Shown here: positions 49,378 through 59,981 of the stretch, one piece after another | Position numbering within the stretch: position 1 is the stretch's first letter | Layout: each line of letters opens with the position of its first letter | Assembly: GCA_946965045.2 (NCBI GenBank) | Contig: OX337235.1 | Location: forward strand, 1,054,001-1,118,000 | Origin: Epithemia pelagica | Lineage: Eukaryota; Bacillariophyta; Bacillariophyceae; Surirellales; Surirellaceae | Reading direction: 5' to 3' | Length of the DNA: 64,000 nt | The notes under the pieces: generated by a model | What the model was told of the DNA's origin: nothing | Databases searched by the model: none | What the model saw: only the letters and a program-made list of their open reading frames with translations | Translations under genes and position numbers: made by a program

Positions 49378-51591
49378 ATGCGTCCCCCGCGATCCCCCGC
49401 AATTGAGAATTGCGACACAGTTCCGTTGCATCCTAGTACTGAAAAGAAGCAAGTGAAGAGGAAACTAGCCGGTGCAAAGAGCAGGTGCCGTAACGAAGTC
49501 CTTGACAAGGACGAAGACGAGAGACTGCACCAAAATTCTGCAAAACAAGACAAGAACTACAAAGCCGCAGGATTGGCGATTGTGCCATCTTGCCAAACCT
49601 CTCATTCCATTTTCTCTAAGATACCAAAGATGTGTGGGGAGAAAGGGTTCCAAGCGTATGAAGATGGGAGAAAGGCTCTGGCCCAGTCCTTTCTAAACGA
49701 TCTTTGCTTCTGGGACAATGAGATTTCTCATTGCCCGGAACGTCAGGCTTTGTCGCGAAAGGCCCTGTCTGTGAATTCGCTTCCTGACCACAGATCAAAC
49801 GCCATTGAGAACTCTCAACAGGAGTCCATGCGATCACGCTCATATGAGAACCTTTGCTCCGAGAGTGAATTGAGATGGCAAGTCGCTTATGATCGACATA
49901 CAGGACGGATCTACTATTACAATTCCGTTACAATGCAGAGCCAATGGAAAAAGGTAAGTCCTCATTTCAGTTCCTTTCCGTTTCCGTTAGAAACCACTCG
50001 ATTCTAACATGATTTCCAACCTTGTCTCGTCCCCTCGTGTCTATTCAAGCCTCGTGAAATTCGATCCTGGGAGAAAGCGAAGCTGAAACGTGATAAAGCG
50101 TTCTTTCGCGAAATGGAAGCGAATATTCTCGCAGGTCTGAAACGGACGAAGAAAGCCCCATCTCTCACGGTGCAGACAGCAAATGATTCGATTCGTGAGA
50201 CCGCATCCCAAAACACTCGAATCAAGACATCTACCCCTTCTCCCTACCACAAGAACAATGCATCCACCGTGACCAACAAGATCCGAACTATTTCGGGGAT
50301 GGACGAGAGGGTGTTGGCAGACCTCTATTATAGCGCTGCCTCCTCTTGCGCAAACCAAGTTACTTCCTCAGGATCTAAGGAGGAAGGAACCAAGGTAGTT
50401 GCTCCAGGCAAAGACAAGCCACCGACGAAACATCAGAGTGGAACCGCCAACAAGGGAAGACCTCCGTTGCCTCCGAAAGATCCTCGTCAACCAGAAGCGA
50501 GCGCAGCTCTTACGAAAGAAAGATTGGTTGTGCCTGAAGGCCCAGTGGTATCTCCTCCGAGGCCTTCGGTAATGGCTCGATACAGTTTCAACGACAATGA
50601 CAGGAACTCTCATGCACGCCACCGTTCCAGCGAAAATTTGTCATTGGTGGATTCGACTCTTTGCAATCCAGATGTGACTGCAACCATCAAGGCTGTCTGT
50701 GGTGTCTATCGAGTTTACATTGTGGAAAATGCTCGCAAGATGGAACACCGTGCACCTCAAGAAACTCAAGAACAGTCCAATGATCTTCAAAACCAAACAT
50801 TTGTGGGGTCCTTTTCCACTCCGATCACCGCTTCAGTCATTGAGCTATTTCGTGATGATCGTGAAAGTGATTCGAACAAAAAATCCATTCCTTCGATTGA
50901 TGAAATGGTCAAATTTTTCACGCTTTTTCACGAAAGCAGCAAGATGCAGCAAGACACTATCATCATGTCTCTGATTTATTTGGAACGCCTCATGAAGCAC
51001 ACCAACGGAGCTTTGGTGCCAACACCCGAGAATTGGCGCTCTCTGCTGTTTAGTTGTATGATACTGGCGAGCAAAGTGTGGGATGATTTTTCCATGTGGA
51101 ACGTGGATTTTTCCGATGTATCCGCGGCCACTGGCCTTTCCAACTTTAGTCTTCAACGCATCAACCGACTCGAGATTGCCATTCTTTCCAGTCTCTCATT
51201 CGATGTACAGGTTTCGGATTCCGAGTACGCTAAGTATTACTTTTTGATCCGCACCATGATGATCCGAAGCCGTTCCTCTTCAGGTCGAAAGACAAGCTCC
51301 AAAGAGACGATCACGATCGATGTAAACCAAAAGAAAAAAGACGGCACAGTGGACCGTCGTGTCGCCTGCGACAACTCTAAGAAGACATTGGAAGTGATCG
51401 CTGATGCTTGTGACATAGCAAAGAAACCATTGCCAAATACTTTCGCTGCATTGGCGGAGACATCCCCAGCCTTGAACGGAGAGTGGATTGGTCAAACGGG
51501 AGGTTTCAGCACGGTACGGGCCATGTCACCGCTAGCAATCCGAACTGGTCAGGCAATGTGGATGGAATCCCCAGTTCAACGCGTCCACTAG
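49378..51591 (+). CDS. WW-domain cyclin (Pho80/cyclin-Y type)
   Basis: Exons 49378-49953 and 50050-51591, 705 residues. The 96-bp intron is GTAAGT...TTCAAG, and splicing reads QWKKPREIRSWEKAK. A WW domain (~164-195) has RWQVAYDRHTGRIYYYN and the second Trp in QSQWKKP, which the splice completes with its Pro. After a disordered Pro/Ser-rich region, a cyclin box lies at ~460-600: SIDEMVKFFTLFHESSKM, LIYLERLMKH, LLFSCMILASKVWDDFSMWN and AKYYFLIR. The ASKVWDD-WNVDFS pattern is that of Pho80/cyclin Y-like cyclins, which bind PCL-type CDKs such as Pho85/CDK14-16. The WW domain would bind Pro-rich partners. Confidence 0.85.
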
Positions 51592-51889
51592 GGCGTCTCG
51601 TGAAAGTGGGCCTCGTTTGTCAACCCATTGCGGTCAATGTGAATACTCAATCTCGGCTTTGAGTGGGAAAATGGGGAAAGGAAATAGAAACGGTCAATAC
51701 ACTCATACATACGTATAATTTAATACAACAGATAGAAGACGATAAAGAACAACTACAAGACATTATCAGCATGGACATTTCATTTAGGGTGCTGTAATTA
51801 GAGCGAAATCCGAGAACGTGCTCCTAGAACGTCCAAGGTCACGTAAAATGGCAATCCGAAGTGTCTCATAGCCGGTAATCCCAAAATGC

Positions 51890-53221
51890 TCATAGCTGTC
51901 CTCGGAGCAAGAAGGCTGGATTCATCTTCACAAGAGTAAAGACATGATCCAAGTGGCAAGCGCAATGCTGCAAAAATGCAAGAGCTTCAAACGCGCTTAC
52001 CCAGTCCTCCAGAGTCGAAGTATCTTGCATCAACCGAACTCGACCCACCCTATTCAGATTGGACTCACAGAGAAACAATCGGTACATGTCTTCAACGGTT
52101 CCATCGTGGTCGTCTTCACTTATGTTATCAATGACGTTAAGGTTAATTTGAAGGGAAAAATTGGACCGCAAAACTTCTGTGAATGCTTCGACGCTCGAAA
52201 CGCCCAGATTATCCGTGCACACGTCTTTATCGTCACTGAGTTGAACCAATTCCAAACCGCATGCTCTGCTACCCGTTGCTTCCGCATTCTCCTTCAAGGC
52301 ACGAGCAAGTGATGTTCCCATCAAGTCTGTGAAGCCTGCCCGTACCGTCAAAAACAGCTGCTTAAGAGTTCGATTATGTTTGAGGGCGGAAAGAAACGCA
52401 TCCCATTCAGTTTCATCGACTTGAAGGGAAGCCAGAGATAGACATTTCAGTCCGCCATAATGTGAGGTGTTGTTGCTTCCACTCAGAGAAAGCAAAGAGG
52501 ATCCCACAGTTGCCCAATTCGGGGATTCCAAAGCAATTTCTTCCAGTGGATTTCTGTGTCCCAACTCCATCAAAGTTTGAATTGCTTGCTTCGATATGGG
52601 CTGTCTCTGCTGAGAGAGAATGTGTACTTTGGCAAGACTGCTGCAGTTTGAAAGGCCATGACAAATGAGCTCATCAAGCGTTGCCGATGAAAGTCGATCA
52701 CATAAAACGAGTGTTCCTTTCCAAATGAAGGACTCCAAGTTTTTCGAGCTTCCTAGCGCCCTGCAAAATCGTTTGTATTCTGAGTAAATGCCAAGCATGA
52801 CGACTCCCTCACCAATGGCTAATGAGCGAAAAGGTGATATGCTTCTTTTCGCTGATCCAACCTGTTTTGGCGTCTGTAATTGCTGGTGCATTTCTTGGCG
52901 GTACTCAAGCGCTGATGCCAGTGCCGATAAGGAAACAACATTCAGTGACATAGCTGCTTCAAAAGTCAACTCTTCCAGATGCCCCACCTTCCCAAAAGAG
53001 GCAATTGTTTGATCCCATTCCTCTTGCCTCAATGAATAAGAGAGATTTCCATGACAAGCGACCTGTTTTATGCTTTCGTTGTTTTGCAAAGCGGTCAAAA
53101 AGTCGTCGAAGGAAACTGGGTTGGCTCGGGTACGACGACGAAAACGGACCTTTTTATCCAAGACCACCACACCTGACCGATCGTCTTGAATATACTGGAC
53201 TAGTTCTTGAGCTTCCGTCAT
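51890..53221 (-). CDS. Leucine-rich-repeat-like (RNI fold) protein
   Basis: 443 residues from ATG. Repeats of about 28 residues with LKCLSLASLQVDETEWDAFLSAL-type spacing, HNRTLKQLFL and LEEIAL cores suggest a ribonuclease-inhibitor-like leucine-rich repeat. Conservation is weak and there is no other domain, signal peptide or membrane segment. Many such proteins occur in stramenopiles, usually as binding scaffolds. No function is assigned. Confidence 0.6.
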   Translation of the reverse strand: MTEAQELVQYIQDDRSGVVVLDKKVRFRRRTRANPVSFDDFLTALQNNESIKQVACHGNLSYSLRQEEWDQTIASFGKVGHLEELTFEAAMSLNVVSLSALASALEYRQEMHQQLQTPKQVGSAKRSISPFRSLAIGEGVVMLGIYSEYKRFCRALGSSKNLESFIWKGTLVLCDRLSSATLDELICHGLSNCSSLAKVHILSQQRQPISKQAIQTLMELGHRNPLEEIALESPNWATVGSSLLSLSGSNNTSHYGGLKCLSLASLQVDETEWDAFLSALKHNRTLKQLFLTVRAGFTDLMGTSLARALKENAEATGSRACGLELVQLSDDKDVCTDNLGVSSVEAFTEVLRSNFSLQINLNVIDNISEDDHDGTVEDMYRLFLCESNLNRVGRVRLMQDTSTLEDWVSAFEALAFLQHCACHLDHVFTLVKMNPAFLLRGQL

Positions 53222-53753
53222 GTCTAATTGGAGATGTCAAATCTGTTGGCTCTATGTTGTCGTTCCTTCCTTCATGTTGGAAACCTCTGGGCAAAACATC
53301 AAAACGCGTTTTCGCGACTGCCGGTGAGTAGCTACTATGTCTACCCGATGTGGTGCAATCGGCTGCTAGGAGTATTTTGAGGACTACTCCCAGTTACGGA
53401 TACTCCCACCTACTCCTAGGAGTGGTTGACTTTCCCCATACCAGATAATCAATGTCACTGGCGTGAAACCAAAGAACTTATGCTTTGAATAGAACCTCTA
53501 TAGCAGGACGCTTGAGAACAACGAGACAGAGAGGAGGACCAACAATGAACGTATTCTCGTGGCCTCGGAATCCAGAGACATCGGGCGAAGCTCTCGCCCC
53601 AAAAAGGAAAGTGTTCCTCCTTTGATCTCCACCGCCGGGGCTCTTCTCAGCAATGGGCGTACTCGTACCAACTCCTGGTTTAATTATGTCTCGTCGCTTA
53701 CAAATCCAAAAAGGATTGGACGACGACACTTATGGAATGGCGCGAGAAGGAAT
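53222..53753. other. Intergenic region
   Basis: Between the LRR-like gene and SNRNP27, both on the minus strand. It has a short palindromic stretch (CTCCTAGGAG near 53414) and nothing else. A frame at 53478-53729 lacks an ATG start. Confidence 0.5.
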
Positions 53754-54380
53754 TTAATCCATATGATCGAGTGGTCGATTGAATCCATTTTTACGGTTCA
53801 TGTACTGGCGGTATTTTCGCGCCTTGTGTTTAGCCGCAGCGCCACGAGCGGAGGAATTGTGATTCGATTCAACCTTTTCCCCCTTGGTGGAACCAAAGCC
53901 AGAGATTCCCATCAAACGTTGCATTTGAGCTTCCTCGTCGTCTTCTCCGTCATCTTCTTCTCCCCCTTGCGACTTACTTTTATTCCCATCGCCACTCGAC
54001 TTGGAAGCAAACTCACCACCTGCAGAGGCATGATCCATGCGTTGCTGAAAATTGTGTTCTTCTTGTTCATTTTCCATTCGAAGCCGTGCCATTCGTTCTC
54101 GTCGCTTTGCTTCGCGTTTATCTTCAAGCCAACGCTCATCGCGTGTACGTTTTCGCCCCATTCCCTGATGATCATATGGGTGCTCCACATGATGATTGCG
54201 ACTGCTCTGCGACAAGAGATGATTTCTCCTTGTTGCTGTCGATTGAACGGCGCCTTCTTCTTCTTCTTCCTCCTCCTCTTCTCGTATTTCATCTCTTTTG
54301 TACATTACTGGAGGATCTTTTGGAATATCGAACGGCCCTCTTGTTGGCGAGCCTTCTCTACGGTGACGATGGGAACTCAT
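53754..54380 (-). CDS. SNRNP27: U4/U6.U5 tri-snRNP 27 kDa protein (SNRNP27)
   Basis: 208 residues from the ATG at 54380; an upstream in-frame ATG at 54428 would add 16. The C-terminus is diagnostic: a short acidic stretch, QRLMGISGFGSTKGEKV, and KARKYRQYMNRKNGFNRPLD. The N-terminal and central parts are basic, Glu-rich and RS/RD-like (HRHRREGSPTRG, RTRDERWLEDKREAKRRERM), as in the family. It is a component of the tri-snRNP and helps 5' splice-site handling in the precatalytic spliceosome. It lies upstream of no obvious operon partner; the Penelope-like copy begins ~330 bp away. Confidence 0.9.
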   Translation of the reverse strand: MSSHRHRREGSPTRGPFDIPKDPPVMYKRDEIREEEEEEEEEGAVQSTATRRNHLLSQSSRNHHVEHPYDHQGMGRKRTRDERWLEDKREAKRRERMARLRMENEQEEHNFQQRMDHASAGGEFASKSSGDGNKSKSQGGEEDDGEDDEEAQMQRLMGISGFGSTKGEKVESNHNSSARGAAAKHKARKYRQYMNRKNGFNRPLDHMD

Positions 54381-54706
54381 GGTGGATCGACCGAGGGCGT
54401 TGCTTCGTTTTGAGTCCTGTTTGTGCATGTGAACCGTGCGCCGATTTTGTTGCTCTGTTGGCTATATTTTCCTGAAAAATCCAATGATCCATATCGTGTG
54501 TCATATTTTTCAATATGAGTGGTACCTTTTTCACTCGTGGGGGAAAACAAGTCTTTCCATATATTAGTAAACAGTAACCAGAGGTGCAGTCTCGTCATGA
54601 CGTATATTTTTATGGAATACATTTTGTATTGTGGGATGTTGAGAGAGGAAAGTGAAATTCTCAGTGTTTATACATTTTATTTGCTATAAACTTTTTTTTA
54701 CATACA
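54381..54706. other. SNRNP27 upstream region to the retroelement edge
   Basis: The presumed SNRNP27 promoter, AT-rich towards the right. A T-run followed by ACATACAG at about 54690-54707 abuts the retroelement sequence. Confidence 0.5.
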
Positions 54707-56272
54707 GCTCAAAAATGGATTGAGGCCTTTCAACAAGACATCAACGACATTGCAGGCAACGACTTCCTGAAGTTCACCGCCACTATTTGGGACCCTTTGA
54801 ACGAGCACAACCCGGACTCCATCACCAACAAATCAGTATCCATTGAGAAAACGCAAGCCTTCCCCTTCTTGGATATGGAAATGTTCTGGCACAACAACGG
54901 AAAACTTGCCTACAGAGTCCATCTGAAACCGAACCAACAACTCAAATACCTCAACAGAGGTAGCGCTCACACCCCGGGATGCTTCAAAGCAATCCCAAAC
55001 GGGGTGATGAAACGCCTGACGAAACTAACCTCGGTGGATGAAAGTAACTACGACTCCAAATTGGACGAACTCTACCCCGTCCACTTCGCAGCCCTTGAAC
55101 ATTCCAAGCTTGTCAAACCAAACACAACCCCCACTCTGGGCGAACTAACCAAGAAAATGGAAGACGAAAAACTGGACACTGTTTCACAAGCTCTCAAAAA
55201 ACGACGAGAGAGAGACCGCAAACGAGCTATTTATTTCAAGATTGGGTACTCCGACTTTTGGAAAAAACCAATCCACAAGACGCTCAAAGAAATCAAAAGC
55301 CGGTTCCCGTCGTTGTCCTGGTTGAGGATTTTGATGTCCTATCACCGGTTCACCAACATCAGGGAGCATTTTCAAGGAGATCTCAACTCCAAGTTAAATG
55401 ACGGACTACGATCCTTGGATTTTGAAGATCTGGACTGTAACTGCCGGAACCGTGAAGCCTGCCCCTACGGAGGCTTCTGCAGACGTTCCATCGTGGTCTA
55501 TAAAGCCACCTGCCTCAAAACCGGCAAGCAGTACATTGGCAATACTCAACAACACGTAAAGAAAAGGATCCAACAACATGTCCAAGACGTGAAGCAACTG
55601 GTTCTCAAGAACAAGAGCTCTGATTCGTTTGCTAGCCACTTCGCCTGTTTCATTCCCAGAGAAACCGAGAAGAAGGAAATCAAGAACCACGTCCGACTCA
55701 AAGTGGACATACTTTGGCAAGGCAAACCGCTTTCCACTGTAAAAACCTTTGGGACAAAGTCCTGCAAACTCTGCGCACGAGAACGCTTGGAAATCCTCAA
55801 ATTCACGAGCAAACACCCCAACCTAGCAATCAACAAATGCAACGAAATCTACGGAGCATGCCGCCACAAACCGCGGTTTCACCGGTTCCCACCCAACAAC
55901 AACGCCCCCAGCACTGATGAGTCGACGAACGACAAAAGAGTCTTAGTCTGCCGCCCAGTGTCTACCTCGTCGTCCCAGTCAAACACCTCGTTTTTCTCGT
56001 GGACCTCCTCCCAGTCGCCTACCGCTCGACTCTCAACCTCAAATGATGACTTTGATCAAGGATTGGATGGGAGGAGCAGCAGTATCCTAGATACTGTGCC
56101 CCCCATGACCTACCAAGAACGACGGATCGCTAGGTTCGGCGTTAGCACACCAAAGGACACGCCTCCAGTGGTGGTCCATGGCGAAAACGACCTAGAGGAA
56201 CTAACCCCGACCGACCCCTTGACTACTGATGAGTTTGATACGAGCGACCAGGTGCGAATGGAGGGAGTTTAG
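54707..56272 (+). pseudogene. Penelope-like reverse transcriptase tail plus GIY-YIG region
   Basis: The frame is open from about 54707; the ORF has no proper start codon and is truncated. It contains AFPFLDMEMFWHNNGKL, the last conserved reverse-transcriptase stretch, then RGSAHTPGCFK and KRLTKLTS. Next come CNCRNREACPYGGFC and the GIY-YIG core (IVVYKATC, QYIGNTQQHVKKRIQQH). Protein identity to copy 1 is high over the shared part, and both keep long open frames, so both look relatively young. Confidence 0.75.
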
Positions 56273-56372
56273 ACTACACCAGGCCGGCGCGTTAGCGAAC
56301 GAAAGTAGAATACTTCCGAAAACCTAGGTTGATAGATGGAAACTAAACTAACCTTCACACTCTTTGCTGTTT
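54707..56372 (+). mobile_element. 5'-truncated Penelope-like retroelement, copy 2
   Basis: The same family as 32704-34215, opposite orientation. It ends at CACACTCTTTGCTGTTT, as copy 1 does. The left end keeps a little more of the reverse transcriptase than copy 1. Confidence 0.75.
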
Positions 56373-56684
56373 CGGTTTTCTGAAGGATGGGAAGTATTCA
56401 TGTGATAAAAAGCAAGAATAATATGGACAAACGGAAAAACTTATTTTGGTCCTTTTGTCCTACTCGCGCCACCCCAAAATTGGGGGGTCGTGCATTCTAC
56501 GGAACTCCTTTTCGCTTTCTATTGATCTCATTATTTTTTTTGTTCACCTCTTTCCCATCACAACTCCAACAAATAATCGCGAAAGAAGAACGATCCACCT
56601 TTCACAGAACAAAGACATTTTCGGAGAAGGACACACAACTCCCATTGGCACTAACAACCCAAACAAGACACAAAAAGTAAAACC
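56373..56684. other. Promoter region of the first paralog
   Basis: About 310 bp between the retroelement 3' end and the start of the next gene. No element recognised. Confidence 0.5.
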
Positions 56685-57626
56685 ATGCCTGGCAGCAAGC
56701 AGAAACTCTTTCGACGAGGCCTCTTGAGCAAGAGACGGCTAGTCAAGGACAAGGATAAGAAACAATTGGACAAACAGGAGGAACCCTCGTTGCTCAAGCT
56801 CGAAATTTGCTCGTCCACATCGAATACTTCAGTCGCGAGCCTTGATACAAATCTGACAAATGAGGAAACCACTATTGGGCCGAGTGAATTTGCTCCCTGT
56901 TCCATTTTGATTGTGCCCGGTACAAAGAATCGAGAACCAGTGCTCAAGAATGTCTCCTTTGATTTGGACCAAAACCAGTTGCACCAGGACTGCGATGAAA
57001 ATGAACGTACACCCGAGGAATGTGCACAATGCTGGTACAACGATCAAGACATTACTGCGTTCCGACGTGATGCGTCGAATGCCGCTGTACAAATATTGGG
57101 GAACAAGAAGCGACAACTGGAACGAAAACCAACACGATACGATAGTATGAGCAGTCAAGAAAGCAATGATTCAGTATCGTTTGCGGACAGAGCCACTGAC
57201 TTTAAGCAAGTCATTGCAGAGGCTTATCGACAGAGCAATGGCATTTGTACCGAAGACGGCTTTTACACTGGTGTCTGCGATGTGGACACTGGGGACCTCA
57301 GCCGTGCCTATCAGCAATTCAATATTGACGAAGATGACGATATTTGTCTTATTGGTTTGGAAGTGTATATTCTGTATGGCATTCGAGGTGAATCGTCACG
57401 TCAAGTCAGCTACATTTTGGATTCAGTTCGACAACGTCTCGCCAAGGAAGGACATGGTACACGGGGGAACAAGAATGACTATGCTGAGCAACGAGACAAA
57501 TACATGCGTCTTCTCAGTCAGTACATAAGTTTACCCTCACGAGTCTTTGTTCGAGAACTGGCCCGGGCGCAGGCCTCTGCCTTGAGTCAGAGTCTGTATC
57601 CCGAGGACGACGATGACTTGTTGTAG
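56685..57626 (+). CDS. Uncharacterised paralogous-family protein 1
   Basis: 313 residues from ATG, no known domain. Two blocks recur in a neighbour (61867-63090). The first is an NVSFDLDQNQLH segment followed by ECAQCWYNDQDITAFRRD. The second is near the C-terminus: LIGLEVYILYGIRGESSRQV, then SLPSRVFVRELARAQASAL. Between them is a Ser/Asp-rich linker. No signal peptide or membrane helix. I cannot assign a function. Confidence 0.65.
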   Translation: MPGSKQKLFRRGLLSKRRLVKDKDKKQLDKQEEPSLLKLEICSSTSNTSVASLDTNLTNEETTIGPSEFAPCSILIVPGTKNREPVLKNVSFDLDQNQLHQDCDENERTPEECAQCWYNDQDITAFRRDASNAAVQILGNKKRQLERKPTRYDSMSSQESNDSVSFADRATDFKQVIAEAYRQSNGICTEDGFYTGVCDVDTGDLSRAYQQFNIDEDDDICLIGLEVYILYGIRGESSRQVSYILDSVRQRLAKEGHGTRGNKNDYAEQRDKYMRLLSQYISLPSRVFVRELARAQASALSQSLYPEDDDDLL

Positions 57627-58226
57627 CATCAAGCAGTGTACAATAGACAGTGGAACCAAAGGGATTGTTGTAACAAGCACGAGATGAAGCGTCTGTACCA
57701 AACTGAACAAAGTATGATTATAGACATACAAATAAACTAGAATTTATGTCAAGAAAAGGATCATTTTGATTTCATGAGTAGCCCTATGCTCCGTCGTATT
57801 CAAGAAAGCAAGTTGTTGTTGTTTCGTTGCGAGAATGCGGTAAATGGGACTGCTTGTACGTTTCATCGGTAATGAGAGTCGCGTCGTTGGAGCTCTTGTG
57901 CATCTCCGAGTCGTGAAAATGAGACTTACTTCCACATTTCGGCGTCCGCTACGAGAATGATGTCGTTCCGGACGATAGGAGTAATTCCATATGATACTAC
58001 AGGCAGGGCATCTTCCTTGATATCCTGTCAGGAAAACAATCGATTGCCGTTCGGTGGAGATTCGAAGGACAAATATGAAAATGAGAACCTAGCTACAATT
58101 CTCTATTCTGTTATACAGTAGCGTCTTAGCTACAACGACGCAGTCCTACCGATTGGCTTTTCGCTGTTGGGTCTTAGGTAGACATATACTTCATAGCCGG
58201 CAGTGATGAAATTCCCCGTTGCATGT
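57627..58226. other. Convergent intergenic region
   Basis: 600 bp between two convergent genes. No feature supported. Confidence 0.5.
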
Positions 58227-58907
58227 TCAAACAGTGGTCCCCGCTGTCTCCGAATCCGTTGCGGCGGAGGCCTTTTCGGCATTGGCCTCGTCCATAAATT
58301 TCTGTAGTTGGTGGCAACTGTAATACAATTCGGCATGCATGCTAAGAGGAAGGGATTCGAACTCCAATACCTGTGGCTTCTCCACAAAACGGATGGAGCG
58401 TCGATGGAGATTCGATAGGAACACCGCCTCGTTTTGTTGCCATTGTTTGGACCCAACTTCACAAGTCTTGGGGGGAGTTTGTGGATGTAGTCTACCGAAG
58501 GTGGTAGTTGTCGATCGAATACTGGATACATCACCCCCAAGTCCATATAAAATTTCTGTTTCGCATTCCAGACTGAAACTTGGAAAATTTCCGTGTTGCG
58601 GAAAAGATGGACTTTCATCTCCCCAGTCATTTTTGGCATCGTCGTTTTCATCATCGTCATCATCACTATCGGAATCAGATTCTTCTTCATCACTATCTGT
58701 GTCATCATTATCGGAGGAGGAGGAATCATACCAGGAAGTAAATGAGTGCTCATAAACCAATCGTGTCCTGGTGGTAGGGGAGGGAAAGAGCAAGCCATGG
58801 TCGCGAAGCACATTGACAACGGTCGTGGCTTTTGCTTTCGTCGGTTCGTCCACTGGCGACTCGGTGTCGCTTCGATCGCAATCGGTTACAGTATCTTTCG
58901 GTGTCAT
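58227..58907 (-). CDS. Uncharacterised protein, possible short paralog 2
   Basis: 226 residues from ATG. A strongly acidic stretch (DSDSDDDDDENDD) fills ~75-95. The segment SIRFVEKPQVLEF followed by MHAELYYSCHQLQKFMDEA resembles the first block of the neighbouring paralogs: a V/I-x-F strand, then an aromatic/Cys-containing helix. The C-terminal block is missing. The relationship is plausible but weaker than between the other two. Confidence 0.55.
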   Translation of the reverse strand: MTPKDTVTDCDRSDTESPVDEPTKAKATTVVNVLRDHGLLFPSPTTRTRLVYEHSFTSWYDSSSSDNDDTDSDEEESDSDSDDDDDENDDAKNDWGDESPSFPQHGNFPSFSLECETEILYGLGGDVSSIRSTTTTFGRLHPQTPPKTCEVGSKQWQQNEAVFLSNLHRRSIRFVEKPQVLEFESLPLSMHAELYYSCHQLQKFMDEANAEKASAATDSETAGTTV

Positions 58908-59981
58908 GGTGGTTGTTATTATTATAAGAGTGTGTTTGTTGAATGGTCAGCATGAGAGTTTTCGTTGGAAACAATGTTGCAGCGCGTTTGTGCTGTTGCG
59001 GGTTTTTGTGTGGGTGCGGTTCAAGGCGAACAAGAGGCGTGTGTGCGTGTCTCGGGTGAGTTTTTCCGTTCTCTCTCATTCGTCGATTGTCCTTGACCGC
59101 GCGAGAAAAGGCGATCGCAACGCGACCAGCGGAATTTTGGGGTGAATAGAGAAGCCGGCGACACGAATGCGAGTCGCGTTTGGTCCGTTGAACGCAAAAT
59201 GAAGCGTGTGGAATCTCATCATAAACAACGAAGATTCACCACTCAGCATTCGTGGACGATAGGATGTACGGATGGCTCCCTTTCAGACATAACCGACAGC
59301 TGCGGACACGACAAGAAGCGACAGCGCGCACCCTAAAAGAAACCGACAGGGACAGGGTAGGTGTAGGTAGTAGGTAGTCCATTCCAACCGGAGGCTTTGT
59401 TCAACGTGTTGCTCTAAAGAGAGCGAGGACTACCTAGTTGGAACTCAAATGGCATCGACCACAATAAGAACCAAACTAAGTGAAGTCTCTCTAGAGTAGA
59501 GAGACGAGATCAGCTGGAAGATGAAGCGTGATTATTCTCTAGAGAGAAATTGTTTGATGGATGTGCTGAAGGACTTTACTTCAAGACCAAACACCAAATC
59601 ATAGACCTTGCTCATCTGGGCCAGGGTGGAGTTAAAGCGAGTTTACAACGATCCACTCCATCTTGGACTTGGAAGGGACTTCGAACTCCCTCTAGGCAGG
59701 TAGGAGTACCTACCCGACTCGTAGGTGCTCCGGAAAAGGTAGGCGTGGTAGACTAAGACCAAGAACTTGGTAGAAACACTTCAGCGGCTGGGATTACGCC
59801 AACTCAAAAAAACCTCTATTCGCGCGTTGGTTCGAACCGCTACGAAAGTCGAGGGGACTTCTTCCCACCATAGCAACGCTCCAACTCCAACTCGACCATT
59901 GAAACCACTCGGCAAGCACCTGTTTAATAAGATATAGAGATAGACAAAGCCCTTTTCGATTGGTTCGTGATACAAGCAATT
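58908..59981. other. Divergent intergenic region
   Basis: 1.07 kb. It contains small palindromes (GTCTCTCTAGAGTAGAGAGAC near 59489; TTCTCTAGAGAGAA near 59535). A GGTTCGAACC near 59829 has no cloverleaf around it. Confidence 0.5.

Noticed and set aside
53478-53729. Minus-strand open frame downstream of SNRNP27
   Set aside because: It starts at GTG, not ATG, and has no recognisable domain.
58130-58819. Second minus-strand frame overlapping the 226-residue protein
   Set aside because: Its composition (Met/Pro/Thr runs) is a shadow of the acidic Asp/Glu codons in the main frame, which has the better start and stop.
59815-59870. Possible tRNA (GGTTCGAACC T-loop-like sequence)
   Set aside because: No acceptor, D-arm or anticodon stem can be paired around it.
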